The notes: generated by a model not told the origin, from the sequence alone. 64,000 nt of DNA from Pseudarthrobacter sulfonivorans (GCF_001484605.1 NZ_CP013747.1:1922001-1986000), one strand, 5' to 3'; positions 1 to 9,325 are shown, counted from the first letter of the stretch. A program made the numbers and translations.

Positions 1-111
1 GGCGTTCCGGTCCGTGTGACCGATCCCGGTGTTCTTGCCCGGGTTGGCGTGCTCATGGGTGCCGCGCCCGGAACGGACGGACGCGGCAGCGGCCGGAGTA
101 CCGCCGCGGCG
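1..111. other. Left window edge, possible end of a plus-strand gene
   Basis: No recognisable gene. Frame 1 on the plus strand is open from the window edge to a TAG at 115-117 and reads like coding sequence (about 38 residues, moderately high GC at third positions), so it may be the C-terminus of a gene convergent with the recombinase. The reverse strand is also open here. No motif identifies a product. This stretch would lie inside the element carrying the recombinase. Confidence 0.25.
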
Positions 112-1512
112 TCATAGCTGCCAAACGGGCTGAATCCGTGCCGGGTCCAGCGATCGCGCTCCCGGTGTCCCCGGCAGAATGGTCGCGTAGTCCAGGACCG
201 CCTTGATGATCGCAGCCTGCCTGTCCAGGTTCAGCGTCTTCCAGGTGTCCTTCAATTGCCCGCCGGTGCCCACGAGTCCGTCCAGGGCTGTAGAGTTCGA
301 CGCCATTGCCATCTGTCGCTCCGTGGCCTTTATCCTTGCCTCAATGGGGCCGCGGGCCGCTTTCCACTCCGCGGACGAAATTACCTTGTCTGCCCACAGT
401 TCGGACAGTTCTTTCATCTGGCTCCGGTCTGCCTCCAACTCCGTCAGCAGGCTGCTTTGCCGCTGATCCGCCGCCCGGCGCCCTGTGAGAGCATCCGACA
501 TCTCCGTGGTGTCCAGTCGCATGAGCACCGCAGCGGCGAGAAACTCTTCCAGCGGAGGGGCCACGACCGTGATGCCTCCGCAGCCGCCATGGTCTGGCCC
601 GGAAAGGCAGACGTATCGGCGGGTGTTCACTCGGACGGCGGAGAACAGCTTGTTTCCGCATTTGCCGCACCGCAAAAGGCCGGACAGCACGTACCGCCTC
701 GGCGCGCGGGTATTGGTCCGTTTCTTGGTTTCGAAGTGGCCAAGTATCTGCTGCCGCTGCTCCGGTGTGATGATCCCGGACCATTGAGCATCCGCCACCA
801 CAACGCCTTTGTGCTCGCGCAGCCCTGCGATGCGGGCTGATTTCAGGAGGGTGTTTAGGGTCATGGTCTGCCAGGGGCCGCCCGCCGTGGTCTGCACGCC
901 TTCGCTATTGAGCCAGACACAGATGGACCGCGAGGATTCCCCGGCCAGGAATCGGGCCACGGCCTGACGCAAAATCTCAGCCTCGGCCTCGTTTACAGTC
1001 ATGCGGTCCTGCTCGTATCCAAAGGGGCGGTGGTGGCCCCCGTTAGGTAGTCCCTGCTCGGCCGTCTGCCGGGCCTTGCGCTGAAGACGCTGCGACTTCC
1101 GCCCGGACTCCTTGGATGCGATGGCTGCCAAAATGCGGGCCATAAACAGCCCGTCATCGTTACCGAGATCAATGTCGGCCGTTACCGACTTCACCTGCGT
1201 CACCCCGGCCTGCTCGCACAATCGGGTGAACTGTTCCAACTCCATCGGCTGCCGGGTCAGCCTATCCATGTTGTAAACAATTACTGCGTCGCGGTAGCCT
1301 CCGGCCAAATCGTCAAGCATCCGCTGGTACTGGGGTCTAGGCTTCCCCTTGTAGGCGCTGATGTCGTTGTCGACGTACTCCTCGCCCACCGTCCAGCCGT
1401 GATCGGCGGCGAGCTTGTGGCAGTCTTCCAGCTGGCGTGTCACGCCCAACGCCTCGCCAGATTGATCAGAGGAGATGCGGGCGTAGATCGCGGCGGAGCG
1501 GGGTTGCTTCAT
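112..1512 (-). CDS. Large serine recombinase (phage-type site-specific integrase)
   Basis: Site-specific DNA recombinase of the large serine integrase family, 466 aa. The N-terminal resolvase domain (about 1-150) has YARIS with the probable nucleophile Ser14, Arg64 and the YNMDRLTR segment at 80-87. A Recombinase domain follows (about 165-270). A zinc ribbon has Cys282, Cys285, Cys302 and Cys311, and a coiled-coil-like stretch covers about 345-405. The length fits the integrases of actinophages and small integrative elements. The ATG at 1510-1512 lies immediately beside the truncated end of an HNH gene on the other strand, the classical position of an integrase next to its attachment junction. 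The rest of the element would extend left, beyond the window. It could also serve a transposon rather than a phage. Family call is firm; the element type is inference. Confidence 0.93.
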   Translation of the reverse strand: MKQPRSAAIYARISSDQSGEALGVTRQLEDCHKLAADHGWTVGEEYVDNDISAYKGKPRPQYQRMLDDLAGGYRDAVIVYNMDRLTRQPMELEQFTRLCEQAGVTQVKSVTADIDLGNDDGLFMARILAAIASKESGRKSQRLQRKARQTAEQGLPNGGHHRPFGYEQDRMTVNEAEAEILRQAVARFLAGESSRSICVWLNSEGVQTTAGGPWQTMTLNTLLKSARIAGLREHKGVVVADAQWSGIITPEQRQQILGHFETKKRTNTRAPRRYVLSGLLRCGKCGNKLFSAVRVNTRRYVCLSGPDHGGCGGITVVAPPLEEFLAAAVLMRLDTTEMSDALTGRRAADQRQSSLLTELEADRSQMKELSELWADKVISSAEWKAARGPIEARIKATERQMAMASNSTALDGLVGTGGQLKDTWKTLNLDRQAAIIKAVLDYATILPGTPGARSLDPARIQPVWQL

Positions 1513-1535
1513 GGGGTCAGACTAACAAATGGTCA
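1513..1535. other. Probable attachment junction (attR-like)
   Basis: The sequence changes here from the recombinase upstream region to the coding sequence of a DUF222/HNH gene that has lost its 5' part. Serine integrases cut at a short core, so the crossover should lie close to the start of the HNH remnant. The matching left junction is outside the window, so the core cannot be fixed. Confidence 0.4.
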
Positions 1536-1711
1536 GCAACGGAGCCCTCCTCTGCTCCCATCACCACCACCTCATCCACAAAGAACAATGGACCATCCAC
1601 ACCCGCAACGGCGTCCCCTGGTTCACACCCCCACGCCACATCGACCCCACCCAAAAAACCCAACAAAACCACTACTTCAAACCACCACCCCCACCACCCA
1701 AACGCGAATAA
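1526..1711 (+). pseudogene. 3' remnant of a DUF222/HNH endonuclease gene
   Basis: About 60 codons encode the C-terminal HNH part of the DUF222 (13E12-repeat) family: the segment SNGALLCSHHHHLIHK, with the cysteine and histidine cluster, followed by WTIH, GVPWF and a proline-rich tail to a TAA at 1709-1711. Full-length members are about 400-550 aa, and the missing 5' part is replaced by the serine recombinase. This is best explained by integration of the element into the HNH gene. The ATG at 1529 is an internal codon, not a likely real start. Confidence 0.8.
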
Positions 1712-1781
1712 ACGCTGCAGCAACGCGAATAGACACTGCCACAGCGCGATAAGGCAGCCACAACGCGAATGGGCAGCCACC
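1700..1781. repeat. Short tandem repeat, four copies of about 20 bp
   Basis: Four degenerate copies of a unit close to CAACGCGAATARRCACTGCC start near 1700, 1721, 1742 and 1761. The first copy overlaps the last codons and stop of the HNH remnant. Spacing is 21, 21 and 19 bp. No gene or known regulatory site explains it. Confidence 0.7.
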
Positions 1782-1815
1782 CCCGCAGGAAGAGGTACCT
1801 GCCGGCGCACCCTTA

Positions 1816-2643
1816 CTAAGGCCGGGCGCGTCCGACTACAACGGTGCCGTCCAGTTCTTCCGAGCGGACCGTCCTCACCGCGAAGCCCGCATGCGCCAGG
1901 ATCGACGACGTCCCTCCGGCCTGCCGCTCGCTGGTTTCGATGATGAGATGCCCGCCCGGCCGCAGCCATTCGCTGGCCTCCGCAGCGACGCGGCGGTGGA
2001 ACTCGAGTCCGTCAGTGCCGCCGTCGAGCGACCACAACGGTTCGTGCTCGCGTGCCTCGTGCGGCATGGAATCGATAGCACCGGTGGGGACATAGGGGGC
2101 GTTGACAACCATTACACTGATCCGCCCTCTGACGGCGGGCGGCAGCGCCTCAAACAGGTCGCCCTGGTGGACCTCACCACCCACACGGCCAATGTTCCGG
2201 CGGGCGCAGGCCACCGCAGCCGGGTCAATGTCCGCCGCATGGAGCTCCAGCCCCGGAATCCGGAAGGCGATGGCGGCCCCCACCGCACCGGACCCGCAAC
2301 ACAGGTCCACAACAACGACGGGCTCCGAACCCTCCCGGTGCTCCCGCTTCGGGTCCGCCGAGAGCAGGGCTGCGGCCTCATTCACCAAGAGCCCAGTGCG
2401 GCGGCGCGGAACAAAAACCCCAGCATCGAGCTCAATCCGGAGTCCGCAGAACTCGGCCCAGCCCAGGATGTGCTCCAGCGGGTACCCGGCAACGCGCTGC
2501 TCCACCGCCGCAGCGATTTCGGCCGGGCCGGACACCGCCGCGAGGAGAAGCCGGGCTTCCTCCTCCGCAAAGACGCACCCGGCCGAGCGCAGCCGCTCAG
2601 CGATCCCCAAAAGGGACTCAACATGAAATTCAGTGGCTGACAT
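1816..2643 (-). CDS. PrmC-like protein N5-glutamine methyltransferase
   Basis: SAM-dependent methyltransferase related to PrmC (HemK), which methylates the GGQ glutamine of release factors. It belongs to the PrmC-related group rather than the true prmC beside prfA. A helical N-terminal domain is followed by motif I (VVDLCCGSGAVG) and, in place of the usual NPPY, a NAPYVPTG segment. The Asn of the catalytic loop is kept but the first Pro is replaced, so the substrate may differ from release factors. Start chosen at the ATG at 2641-2643 because GGAAGG lies 7 nt upstream. An ATG 12 codons earlier lacks a comparable site. 275 aa from this start. It is divergent from the amylase gene. Confidence 0.85.
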   Translation of the reverse strand: MSATEFHVESLLGIAERLRSAGCVFAEEEARLLLAAVSGPAEIAAAVEQRVAGYPLEHILGWAEFCGLRIELDAGVFVPRRRTGLLVNEAAALLSADPKREHREGSEPVVVVDLCCGSGAVGAAIAFRIPGLELHAADIDPAAVACARRNIGRVGGEVHQGDLFEALPPAVRGRISVMVVNAPYVPTGAIDSMPHEAREHEPLWSLDGGTDGLEFHRRVAAEASEWLRPGGHLIIETSERQAGGTSSILAHAGFAVRTVRSEELDGTVVVGRARP

Positions 2644-2749
2644 GCGTACACCTTCCGCGAACTGATGGGCGCCGAGCACCGTCGCCCGCCTCTGAATGTA
2701 CGCGAAGATAGCCTCTGCCGGCCCAACCCAAAAGACTGGATTTATTCAG

Positions 2750-2763
2750 TGCAAGCGCTTACA
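2750..2763. promoter_or_regulatory. LacI-type operator upstream of the amylase gene
   Basis: TGCAAGCGCTTACA has a perfect AAGCGCTT centre and matches the general form of operators for LacI-family maltose/starch regulators. It lies about 135 bp before the amylase start, in the divergent region, and is the only strong palindrome there. The cognate regulator is not identified; the two LacI genes in this window are linked to other loci. Confidence 0.5.
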
Positions 2764-2898
2764 GTGTGCCGTGGTTCACCTGGCGATCATCCCTGATCGC
2801 CAGCGCGAACCCCACCCCTGACCGCCAACTGACGCCGCCCCACTCGCATCTCCACAGCAGCCTGAACAGCACCGCCGCTACCAGGAAGGTCTCCTGAC

Positions 2899-5800
2899 GT
2901 GAAAACACGCACCCGCAGAAGCTCAATCCAACGCCTCAACTATCCGATATCGCCATGGCTGGGACTGCTCGCCGCAGCCGTAGTTGCTTCCACTTCCGTC
3001 CTCCCGGCGCACGCGGCGCCGGGCCCGCAAGACCCAGGGTCGTCGTCGGCCCTTCACTCCCTCCGAGCCCCGGTGACGGACGAGAATTTCTACTTTGTGA
3101 TGGCTGACCGCTTCAGCAACGGTGACACAACCAATGACGACGGCGGCCTGGGCAGCGACCCCATGGTGTCCGGCTTCAACCCGACGAAAAAGGGCTTCTA
3201 CAACGGCGGCGACCTGGCCGGGCTGCTCGACAAGATCGACTACATCCAGGGCCTGGGCACCACGTCCATCTGGCTCACCCCCAGCTTCAAGAACAAGGCG
3301 GTACAGCCCGAGGACAATTCGGCCGGCTATCACGGCTACTGGATCACGGACTTCACCCAGATCGACCCCCATCTAGGAACCAACGACGAGTTGAAGGCCC
3401 TCATCGACGAAGCCCACTCGCGCGGCATGAAGGTGTACTTCGACATCATCACCAACCACACCGCGGACGTGATCGGCTACGAACAGGGCGCCCGCAAGAG
3501 CTACGTCTCCAAGGACGAGGTTCCGTACAAGACCGCGGCCGGTAAGGCCTTCGACGACCGCGACTTAGCAGGCTCCGACGACTTCCCGGAGCTTGATGCC
3601 AAGACGTCCTTCCCCTACGTCCCCGTTCTGGATAAAGCCGAGGAGAACCTGAAGGTCCCCGCCTGGCTGAACGATCCCACGCTGTACCACAACCGCGGCG
3701 ACACCACCTTTGTAGGCGAGGACTCCTACTACGGCGACTTCTTCGGTCTCGATGACCTCTTCACCGAGAACCCCAAAGTGGTGGACGGCATGGCGGAGAT
3801 CTACAAGACCTGGATCGGCGATTTCGGCGTGGATGGCTTCCGGATCGACACCATGAAGCACGTCAACAACGAGTTCTGGCAGGAATTCGGCCCGGAGGTG
3901 CTCAGCTACGCCAAGGCGCAGGGCAAGGACGAGTTCTTTATGTTCGGCGAAGTCTTCGACACGTCCAAGTCCTTCACCTCGCAATTCACCACCCGCAACC
4001 AGATGCAGGCCGTGCTGGACTTCCCGTTCCAGGAGGCCGCCCGGAACTTCGCGTCCAAGAGCCAAGACACCCGCTCGCTGGAAACATTCTTCGCCGGCGA
4101 CGACTGGTACACCGACGCCGATTCCAACGTCTACCAACTGCCAACCTTCCTGGGCAACCACGACATGGGCCGCATCGGCAGCTTCATCGCCGCCGACAAC
4201 CCGGGCTCAGCCGACCCGGAGCAGGTGGCCCGCGACCAACTGGCCCACGAGCTGATGTATTTTTCCCGCGGCAACCCGGTGATCTACTACGGCGACGAGC
4301 AGGGCTTCACGGGCCCCGGCGGCGACCAGGACGCCCGGCAGACGCTCTTCGCCAGCCAGGTGCCGGAGTACCTCGACGACGACCTGCTGGGCACCGATGC
4401 CACGCACGCCACCGACAACTTCAACGCCGGCCACCTGCTGTATTCCAAGATCAGTGAACTCGCGGCCTTGACCAAGGACCACCCGGCCCTGCGCGACGGC
4501 GCCCACCAGCACCGCTACGCCTCCGAAGGGCCAGGGATCTATGCCTTCTCCCGCACCGACGCGGAGGACCAGCGTGAGTATGTCGTAGCCCTGAACAACA
4601 GCGAACAGCCGCAGACGGCCGACGTGCCCACCTATATCGACAAGCGCAGCTACACGCAGATTTACGGTGCGGGCGCGGACAGTGTGGAGACCTCAGCGGA
4701 CGGAAAGCTGACGGTCACCGTCCCGCCGCTGTCGGCCGTGGTCTACCAGTCATCGGGCCGCATTCCGCACTCCAAGGCGGCTCCCGCTGTCGCACTTCGG
4801 GAACCTGCCGCGGCACCGGCGGATAACGGCCGGATCAACGTGACGGCCGACGTCGGCGGTGCTTCGTTCTACGAGGTCACCTTTGAGGCCAGGACGGCGG
4901 GCGGTGGCTGGGCACCGATCGGCACCGACGACACCGCGCCGTACCAGGTGTTCCACGATGTTGCTGCCCTGGAAGCAGGCACCGCCGTCGAATACCGTGC
5001 CACAGTGCTGGACAACGGGGGCCACCGGGCCACCAGCCAGCCCCGGGCAGCCTCAGTTCCGGCGCCGGTCCTCACGATCCAGAAGCCTCTGGAAGGAAGC
5101 AGCGTGGAGGGGGCCGTTGAGCTCAGCGCTACGGCCGATCCGGAAAAGTCCAACCACGTGGTGTCCTTCGAGCGCAACGTGGCCGGCGGCGAGTGGACGG
5201 CCGTAGGCTCCGATGGCTCCTCGCCGGTGTATTCGGTCACCGATGACCTGGCGGTACTGGAGCTCGCGGACGGCACGAAGGTGCAGTACCGCGCCCGCAT
5301 GAGCGGCCCCGGCTTCAGCGTGGTCAGCGAGTTGCGGACGGTCACGGTGGGCGAGGCTCCGCAGCCGGATTCGGTGACCGTGGCCGGGTCGCTGAACTCC
5401 GAGATGGGTTGCCCTGGAGATTGGGGCCCGGCCTGCCCAGCCGCGTTCATGACCCTGGACCCGGCGGACAACATCTGGCGGCTCACGGCAGACCTGCCAG
5501 CCGGGACGTACGACTACAAGGCCGCGCTCAACGGCAACTGGGACGTGAACTATGGCGCCGGCGGAGTCCTTGACGGCAGCAACATCGTGTTGGACCATCC
5601 TGGCGGGGCCGTCACATTCCGCTACGACAACAGCACACACGTCCTCAGCGCCGGGTACGCCTCCCAACAGCCGGGCGCTGTCGCCATCGCGGGGAGCCTG
5701 GACAACGAACTCGGGTGCGGCGCGGACTGGGAACCCACCTGCGACCAGGCCCAGCTGACGCTGGACCCGGCAACGCTGGTGTGGAAGCTGTCCGTGCCGG

Positions 5801-5967
5801 ACCTGCCGGCCGGGACGTATGAGTTCAAGGCGGCTCTGAACCGCAATTGGGACGTGAATTACGGGGCTGACGGGGTGCCCAACGGGGCCAACATCTCCTA
5901 CACGCACGACGGCGGCGCGGTCACCTTCCGGTACGACCACGCCACCCACCTCCTCACGGCGGGATAG
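2899..5967 (+). CDS. Secreted GH13 alpha-amylase family enzyme with two C-terminal X25 modules
   Basis: Extracellular alpha-glucan hydrolase, 1022 aa. A signal peptide runs to about residue 39 (AHA cleavage motif). The GH13 barrel covers about 60-630 and carries all conserved regions: DIITNH at 182-187, DGFRID with nucleophile Asp317, FGEVFD with acid/base Glu351, and FLGNHD with Asp422. Two Ig-like stretches follow (about 640-825). Two near-identical modules of about 95 residues at the C-terminus start AGSLNSEMGC and AGSLDNELGC, each with a ENGNWDVNYG-like motif (here NGNWDVNYG and NRNWDVNYG); these are X25/pullulanase-type starch-binding modules. The GTG start is supported by AGGAAGG 9 nt upstream. 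Substrate could be starch, pullulan or maltodextrin; the sequence alone does not decide. Probably controlled by the operator at 2750-2763. Confidence 0.9.
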   Translation: MKTRTRRSSIQRLNYPISPWLGLLAAAVVASTSVLPAHAAPGPQDPGSSSALHSLRAPVTDENFYFVMADRFSNGDTTNDDGGLGSDPMVSGFNPTKKGFYNGGDLAGLLDKIDYIQGLGTTSIWLTPSFKNKAVQPEDNSAGYHGYWITDFTQIDPHLGTNDELKALIDEAHSRGMKVYFDIITNHTADVIGYEQGARKSYVSKDEVPYKTAAGKAFDDRDLAGSDDFPELDAKTSFPYVPVLDKAEENLKVPAWLNDPTLYHNRGDTTFVGEDSYYGDFFGLDDLFTENPKVVDGMAEIYKTWIGDFGVDGFRIDTMKHVNNEFWQEFGPEVLSYAKAQGKDEFFMFGEVFDTSKSFTSQFTTRNQMQAVLDFPFQEAARNFASKSQDTRSLETFFAGDDWYTDADSNVYQLPTFLGNHDMGRIGSFIAADNPGSADPEQVARDQLAHELMYFSRGNPVIYYGDEQGFTGPGGDQDARQTLFASQVPEYLDDDLLGTDATHATDNFNAGHLLYSKISELAALTKDHPALRDGAHQHRYASEGPGIYAFSRTDAEDQREYVVALNNSEQPQTADVPTYIDKRSYTQIYGAGADSVETSADGKLTVTVPPLSAVVYQSSGRIPHSKAAPAVALREPAAAPADNGRINVTADVGGASFYEVTFEARTAGGGWAPIGTDDTAPYQVFHDVAALEAGTAVEYRATVLDNGGHRATSQPRAASVPAPVLTIQKPLEGSSVEGAVELSATADPEKSNHVVSFERNVAGGEWTAVGSDGSSPVYSVTDDLAVLELADGTKVQYRARMSGPGFSVVSELRTVTVGEAPQPDSVTVAGSLNSEMGCPGDWGPACPAAFMTLDPADNIWRLTADLPAGTYDYKAALNGNWDVNYGAGGVLDGSNIVLDHPGGAVTFRYDNSTHVLSAGYASQQPGAVAIAGSLDNELGCGADWEPTCDQAQLTLDPATLVWKLSVPDLPAGTYEFKAALNRNWDVNYGADGVPNGANISYTHDGGAVTFRYDHATHLLTAG

Positions 5968-5977
5968 CCGCGGCTGG

Positions 5978-6904
5978 CTAGGGCTTGTCGCGGGCCTGGG
6001 TGCGTACCGTTTGCCCCAGGCCCGTGACGAACCGCCGGATGGCGAGCTCGGCAGTGGGCGGCTCGCCGAAGAACTGCCGCTGAAGAGTGGTGTCCGCGAC
6101 GTACCGGCCGGTCTGGAACCACGCGATCATGGCAGCCAGGTCCTTGGCCATGGGGCTGACCGGCGCCAGCACGGTCCCCGCAGCCCGGACAACCCCGGCG
6201 GGGACGGACCGGACACGAAGGGGCCGGCCGGTGAGCCGGCCCGCAATGTCCGCGACGTCCTGCATGGCCACTGGCCGGTCCCAGCCGATGTCGATGCGCC
6301 GGCCCTCCAGATCCGGGAGGTCAACCGCCTCCGCAAGATAGCCGGCGAGGTCGGAGGTGAGCACGAATGTCAGCGGGATCCGCGGCGATCCGATCCAGCT
6401 GAGCCGCCCTTTGCTGAACGGGTCGCCGCCGAACCGGGTGACCTGGTCCAGGAACGCGCCCGGCCGAAGCGCCACAAACGGGACACCGAGTTCCTCCAGC
6501 TTGTCTTCGGTCAGCTTCTTATGCCAGAAGTGCGGAACCTTCGGGGCCTGGTCGCACGTGAGGATGCTGGTGAGGACAAACCGCCGGACGCCCGAGCGGC
6601 TGGCTGCCTCCACCAGGTTGGTGTTGCCCAACGTGTCGGTTTTTGGGGTGTCCCCCTTGCGGTGCCTGGTATAGCCCGCTGCCGAGGTGATCACGGCGTC
6701 GACGCCCTCCATGGCCCGCAGCAACGACCAGGGATCCATCATGTCGCCTCGCGCGATCTCCACCCCGGCAGCCTCGAGCACGGAGGCATCCGAGCCGGGC
6801 CGCACCAGCGCCCGCACCCGCTTCCCGCGCTTGAGCAGCTCCGTGGCAACCTGGCGGCCCAGCATGCCGGTGCCTCCCACTACGAGGACGGGCCCGTCGG
6901 TCAT
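5978..6904 (-). CDS. NmrA/atypical SDR family NAD(P)-binding protein
   Basis: Rossmann-fold protein of the atypical short-chain dehydrogenase (NmrA-like) group, 308 aa. The N-terminal nucleotide-binding motif is VVGGTGMLGRQV (about 7-18), followed by RALVRPGS and a GDMMDP segment typical of these proteins. The classical YxxxK triad is absent, so a redox-sensor or epimerase-like role is as likely as dehydrogenation; the substrate is unknown. The start codon overlaps the malQ stop in an ATGA arrangement (6901-6904), so it is translationally coupled to malQ, with no obvious metabolic link. Its stop lies 10 bp from the convergent amylase stop. Confidence 0.85.
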   Translation of the reverse strand: MTDGPVLVVGGTGMLGRQVATELLKRGKRVRALVRPGSDASVLEAAGVEIARGDMMDPWSLLRAMEGVDAVITSAAGYTRHRKGDTPKTDTLGNTNLVEAASRSGVRRFVLTSILTCDQAPKVPHFWHKKLTEDKLEELGVPFVALRPGAFLDQVTRFGGDPFSKGRLSWIGSPRIPLTFVLTSDLAGYLAEAVDLPDLEGRRIDIGWDRPVAMQDVADIAGRLTGRPLRVRSVPAGVVRAAGTVLAPVSPMAKDLAAMIAWFQTGRYVADTTLQRQFFGEPPTAELAIRRFVTGLGQTVRTQARDKP

Positions 6905-9147
6905 TGGGAATCCCCCAACGCCTCCGAGACGGCACCCAGCAAGGCGTTGAACCGCGTGTTTCCGGGAAGGTCGTCGATAAACACCGGCTTACCGTCCGGA
7001 CCGCCGAGCGGGACCTGCCAGTTCGGGTACAGCGCCTCGGTGGTACCGGGCTGGTTCTGCACGCGCCGCTCCCCCACGGCATCCACCAGCGCCACCCCGA
7101 GAAGGACCGACGGCGTCTGGGCCAGCAGGCGGTGCAGCGCCTCGATGGTGCGTTCCTCGCTGCCGGTGCTGCCGTAGCCACCGTCGGCTGAGACGCCACC
7201 ATCAGGCAGCAGGCCGCGTTCCCGCAGCAGCCCCATCATCTTTTCCAGCGTGGCCGTGTGCTCCGCCCGCTCTTCCGCCTCGGGGCGTTCCAGGAGGCCC
7301 AGCCTGCTGCGAAGGGCCACGTGGTCACCCGCCAGGTAGCCGGCGGTGGGCGGCAGGTCGTGGGTGTTGACGCTGGCGAGGGCCTGCGTGCGGTACCGCT
7401 CCGGCGGCAGGGGTGAATCGCCGTCGTTCTCGAACCAGAGGATGGAGGTGCCCAGGATGCCGCGGGCAGCGAGGTAGTCGCGCACCCACGGCTCGAAGGT
7501 TCCCAGATCCTCCCCGATCACCACGGCGCCGGCACGCTGGGCCTCCAGTGCCAGGATACCGATCAGTGCTTCGTGGTCGTACGTGACATAGGCGCCGTCG
7601 CGCGGGGAGTTGCCGGCCGGCACCCACCAGAGGCGGAACAAGCCCAGCACGTGGTCCACCCGGATGCCGCCGGCATGCCGGAGCACGGTGGAGAGCATGT
7701 TGCGGAACGGCGCGTAGCCTGCCTCCGCCAGGCGGGCTGGATGCCACGGCGGCTGATTCCAGTCCTGGCCGAGCTGGTTGTACATGTCCGGCGGCGCCCC
7801 CACGCTGATCCCGGGCGCCAGGACACCGCGGAGGGTCCATGCGTCGGCGCTGCTGAGGTCCACGCCCACGGCAAGATCGTGCACCACGCCCAGCCGCATC
7901 CCCGCCCGGCGCGCAGCCTGCTGCGCGTTCTCAAGCTGCTCGTCACAGATCCACTGCAGCCAGCGGTGGAACCCGATCCTGTCCGCAAGCTTCCCGCGCA
8001 GTGACTCCGCCTCAGGGGAACCCAGCGCGCAGTCCGGGTCCGTCCAGACCGGATGGTCCGGTGCCAGGTCTTCCCGGATGGCGGACCACAGGGCGAAATC
8101 ATCCAGCCCGGCGCCGGAGATCCGGCAGAATTCGTCGAACGCTGCCTGCCGCGCCGGCGAGCGCCGGGCGTGATAGAGAAGTTCCAGGGCCTGGAGCTTG
8201 GCGGCGTATACGGCATTCCGGTCCAGCCGTTCGCCGTCCTTGTTCAGGGCCTGGACCTGCTCCTGCAAGCTGTCCACCGCCGCGCGCTTACGCGGCTTCA
8301 GGTAGGCGATTTCGGGGATGGCCTCCACACGGATGTACAGCGGGTTGAAGAAGCGCCGCGTGGACGGCGAGTAGGGCGAGGGCTGGACCGGCGGCACAGG
8401 TTCCGCGGCGTGCAGCGGGTTGACCAACACATAGTCCGCACCACGGGCGCCGCTGAGCGTGGCCAGATCCGCGAGGTCGGCGAAGTCGCCGATCCCCCAG
8501 GACCGTTTGGACCGCACGGAGTAGAGCTGCGTGGCCAGGCCCCATCCCCGACGCTCCACCAAGGAATCGGCGGTGGTGAGCCGCGCCGGAACCACCACCA
8601 GCGCGCCCTCGGCTGTGACGCCGTCGGACTCTGCCTGCAGCGTGTGCCAGCCCAGCGGCAACCCCGCCGGCACGGCGAAGGTGGCCCGGCCGGTGGCCAC
8701 GCCGTTAACGTCCTGGGGCGGCACCCAGACGTCCTGCTGGACAGCTTCCACGGGCTCGCCCGTACCGGCCTCGAGCACAACTGTCAGACGCGCTGTCGAA
8801 CCGTCCCGGACGTGGACGGGAACCAGTGCGGTTTGGCCCTGCTGGACCACGACAGCGGGCGGCAGCATCCGCCGCCACGGCGCCACTTCCGCCTCGGCCA
8901 GGGCAGCCTCGATCAGCTGGTTCGTGTGGGCCGGGACGCCCAGCGCCGCCAGGACCTTGGTCAGCGTCTCCGGGGCCACGCTGTGCGGCAGCCCGTCCCA
9001 GCCGTGGAACGAGGTCCCCACGCCGTGAACGTCGGCGAGGCGTTGGAGCAGGTGCCTGTCCACGGGCCCATGACCGGCGGCATCACCATGGCCCGTTGGA
9101 ACCGGCGTGCCGAAAATTGGAGCGTGCTGCTGGTCTGGAGCCTTCAT
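6901..9147 (-). CDS. malQ: 4-alpha-glucanotransferase (amylomaltase)
   Basis: GH77 amylomaltase that transfers maltosyl and longer glucan units between maltodextrins in the cytoplasm, 748 aa from the chosen start. It has the extended N-terminal domain (about 1-190) usual in actinobacterial MalQ. The GH77 core follows: the entry motif WGIGDFADL, the nucleophile region GIRVDHVLG, acid/base Glu in VVIGEDLGTFE, and the third catalytic Asp in VNTHDLPP. The start at 9145-9147 is preferred over an ATG 18 codons upstream because the conserved part begins there and a GAGG lies about 10 nt before it. The neighbouring amylase on the other strand would supply maltodextrins. The last 4 nt overlap the NmrA-family gene. 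Confidence 0.94.
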   Translation of the reverse strand: MKAPDQQHAPIFGTPVPTGHGDAAGHGPVDRHLLQRLADVHGVGTSFHGWDGLPHSVAPETLTKVLAALGVPAHTNQLIEAALAEAEVAPWRRMLPPAVVVQQGQTALVPVHVRDGSTARLTVVLEAGTGEPVEAVQQDVWVPPQDVNGVATGRATFAVPAGLPLGWHTLQAESDGVTAEGALVVVPARLTTADSLVERRGWGLATQLYSVRSKRSWGIGDFADLADLATLSGARGADYVLVNPLHAAEPVPPVQPSPYSPSTRRFFNPLYIRVEAIPEIAYLKPRKRAAVDSLQEQVQALNKDGERLDRNAVYAAKLQALELLYHARRSPARQAAFDEFCRISGAGLDDFALWSAIREDLAPDHPVWTDPDCALGSPEAESLRGKLADRIGFHRWLQWICDEQLENAQQAARRAGMRLGVVHDLAVGVDLSSADAWTLRGVLAPGISVGAPPDMYNQLGQDWNQPPWHPARLAEAGYAPFRNMLSTVLRHAGGIRVDHVLGLFRLWWVPAGNSPRDGAYVTYDHEALIGILALEAQRAGAVVIGEDLGTFEPWVRDYLAARGILGTSILWFENDGDSPLPPERYRTQALASVNTHDLPPTAGYLAGDHVALRSRLGLLERPEAEERAEHTATLEKMMGLLRERGLLPDGGVSADGGYGSTGSEERTIEALHRLLAQTPSVLLGVALVDAVGERRVQNQPGTTEALYPNWQVPLGGPDGKPVFIDDLPGNTRFNALLGAVSEALGDSQ

Positions 9148-9285
9148 GGATGTCCGCCTCGTCTGGTGTGATGGGCCCGAACTTACATTGCTGCTTTGCA
9201 CGCCGGAGCTTCGCTGCGCCCGGACACACTTTGCCTCCGATTATTGCAGGGCCGCCCCGGACTGCTCCAACGCCGCTTCGAACCG

Positions 9286-9315
9286 TTGACTTGTCTTGTG
9301 GACATCCCCTACCGT
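9286..9315 (+). promoter_or_regulatory. Candidate levanase promoter
   Basis: TTGACT at 9286-9291 and TACCGT around 9310 have a spacing of about 18 bp, a plausible housekeeping sigma promoter. The operator at 9326-9337 would overlap or follow the transcription start, fitting repression by a LacI protein. Confidence 0.4.
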
Positions 9316-9325
9316 TCCTGTCACT

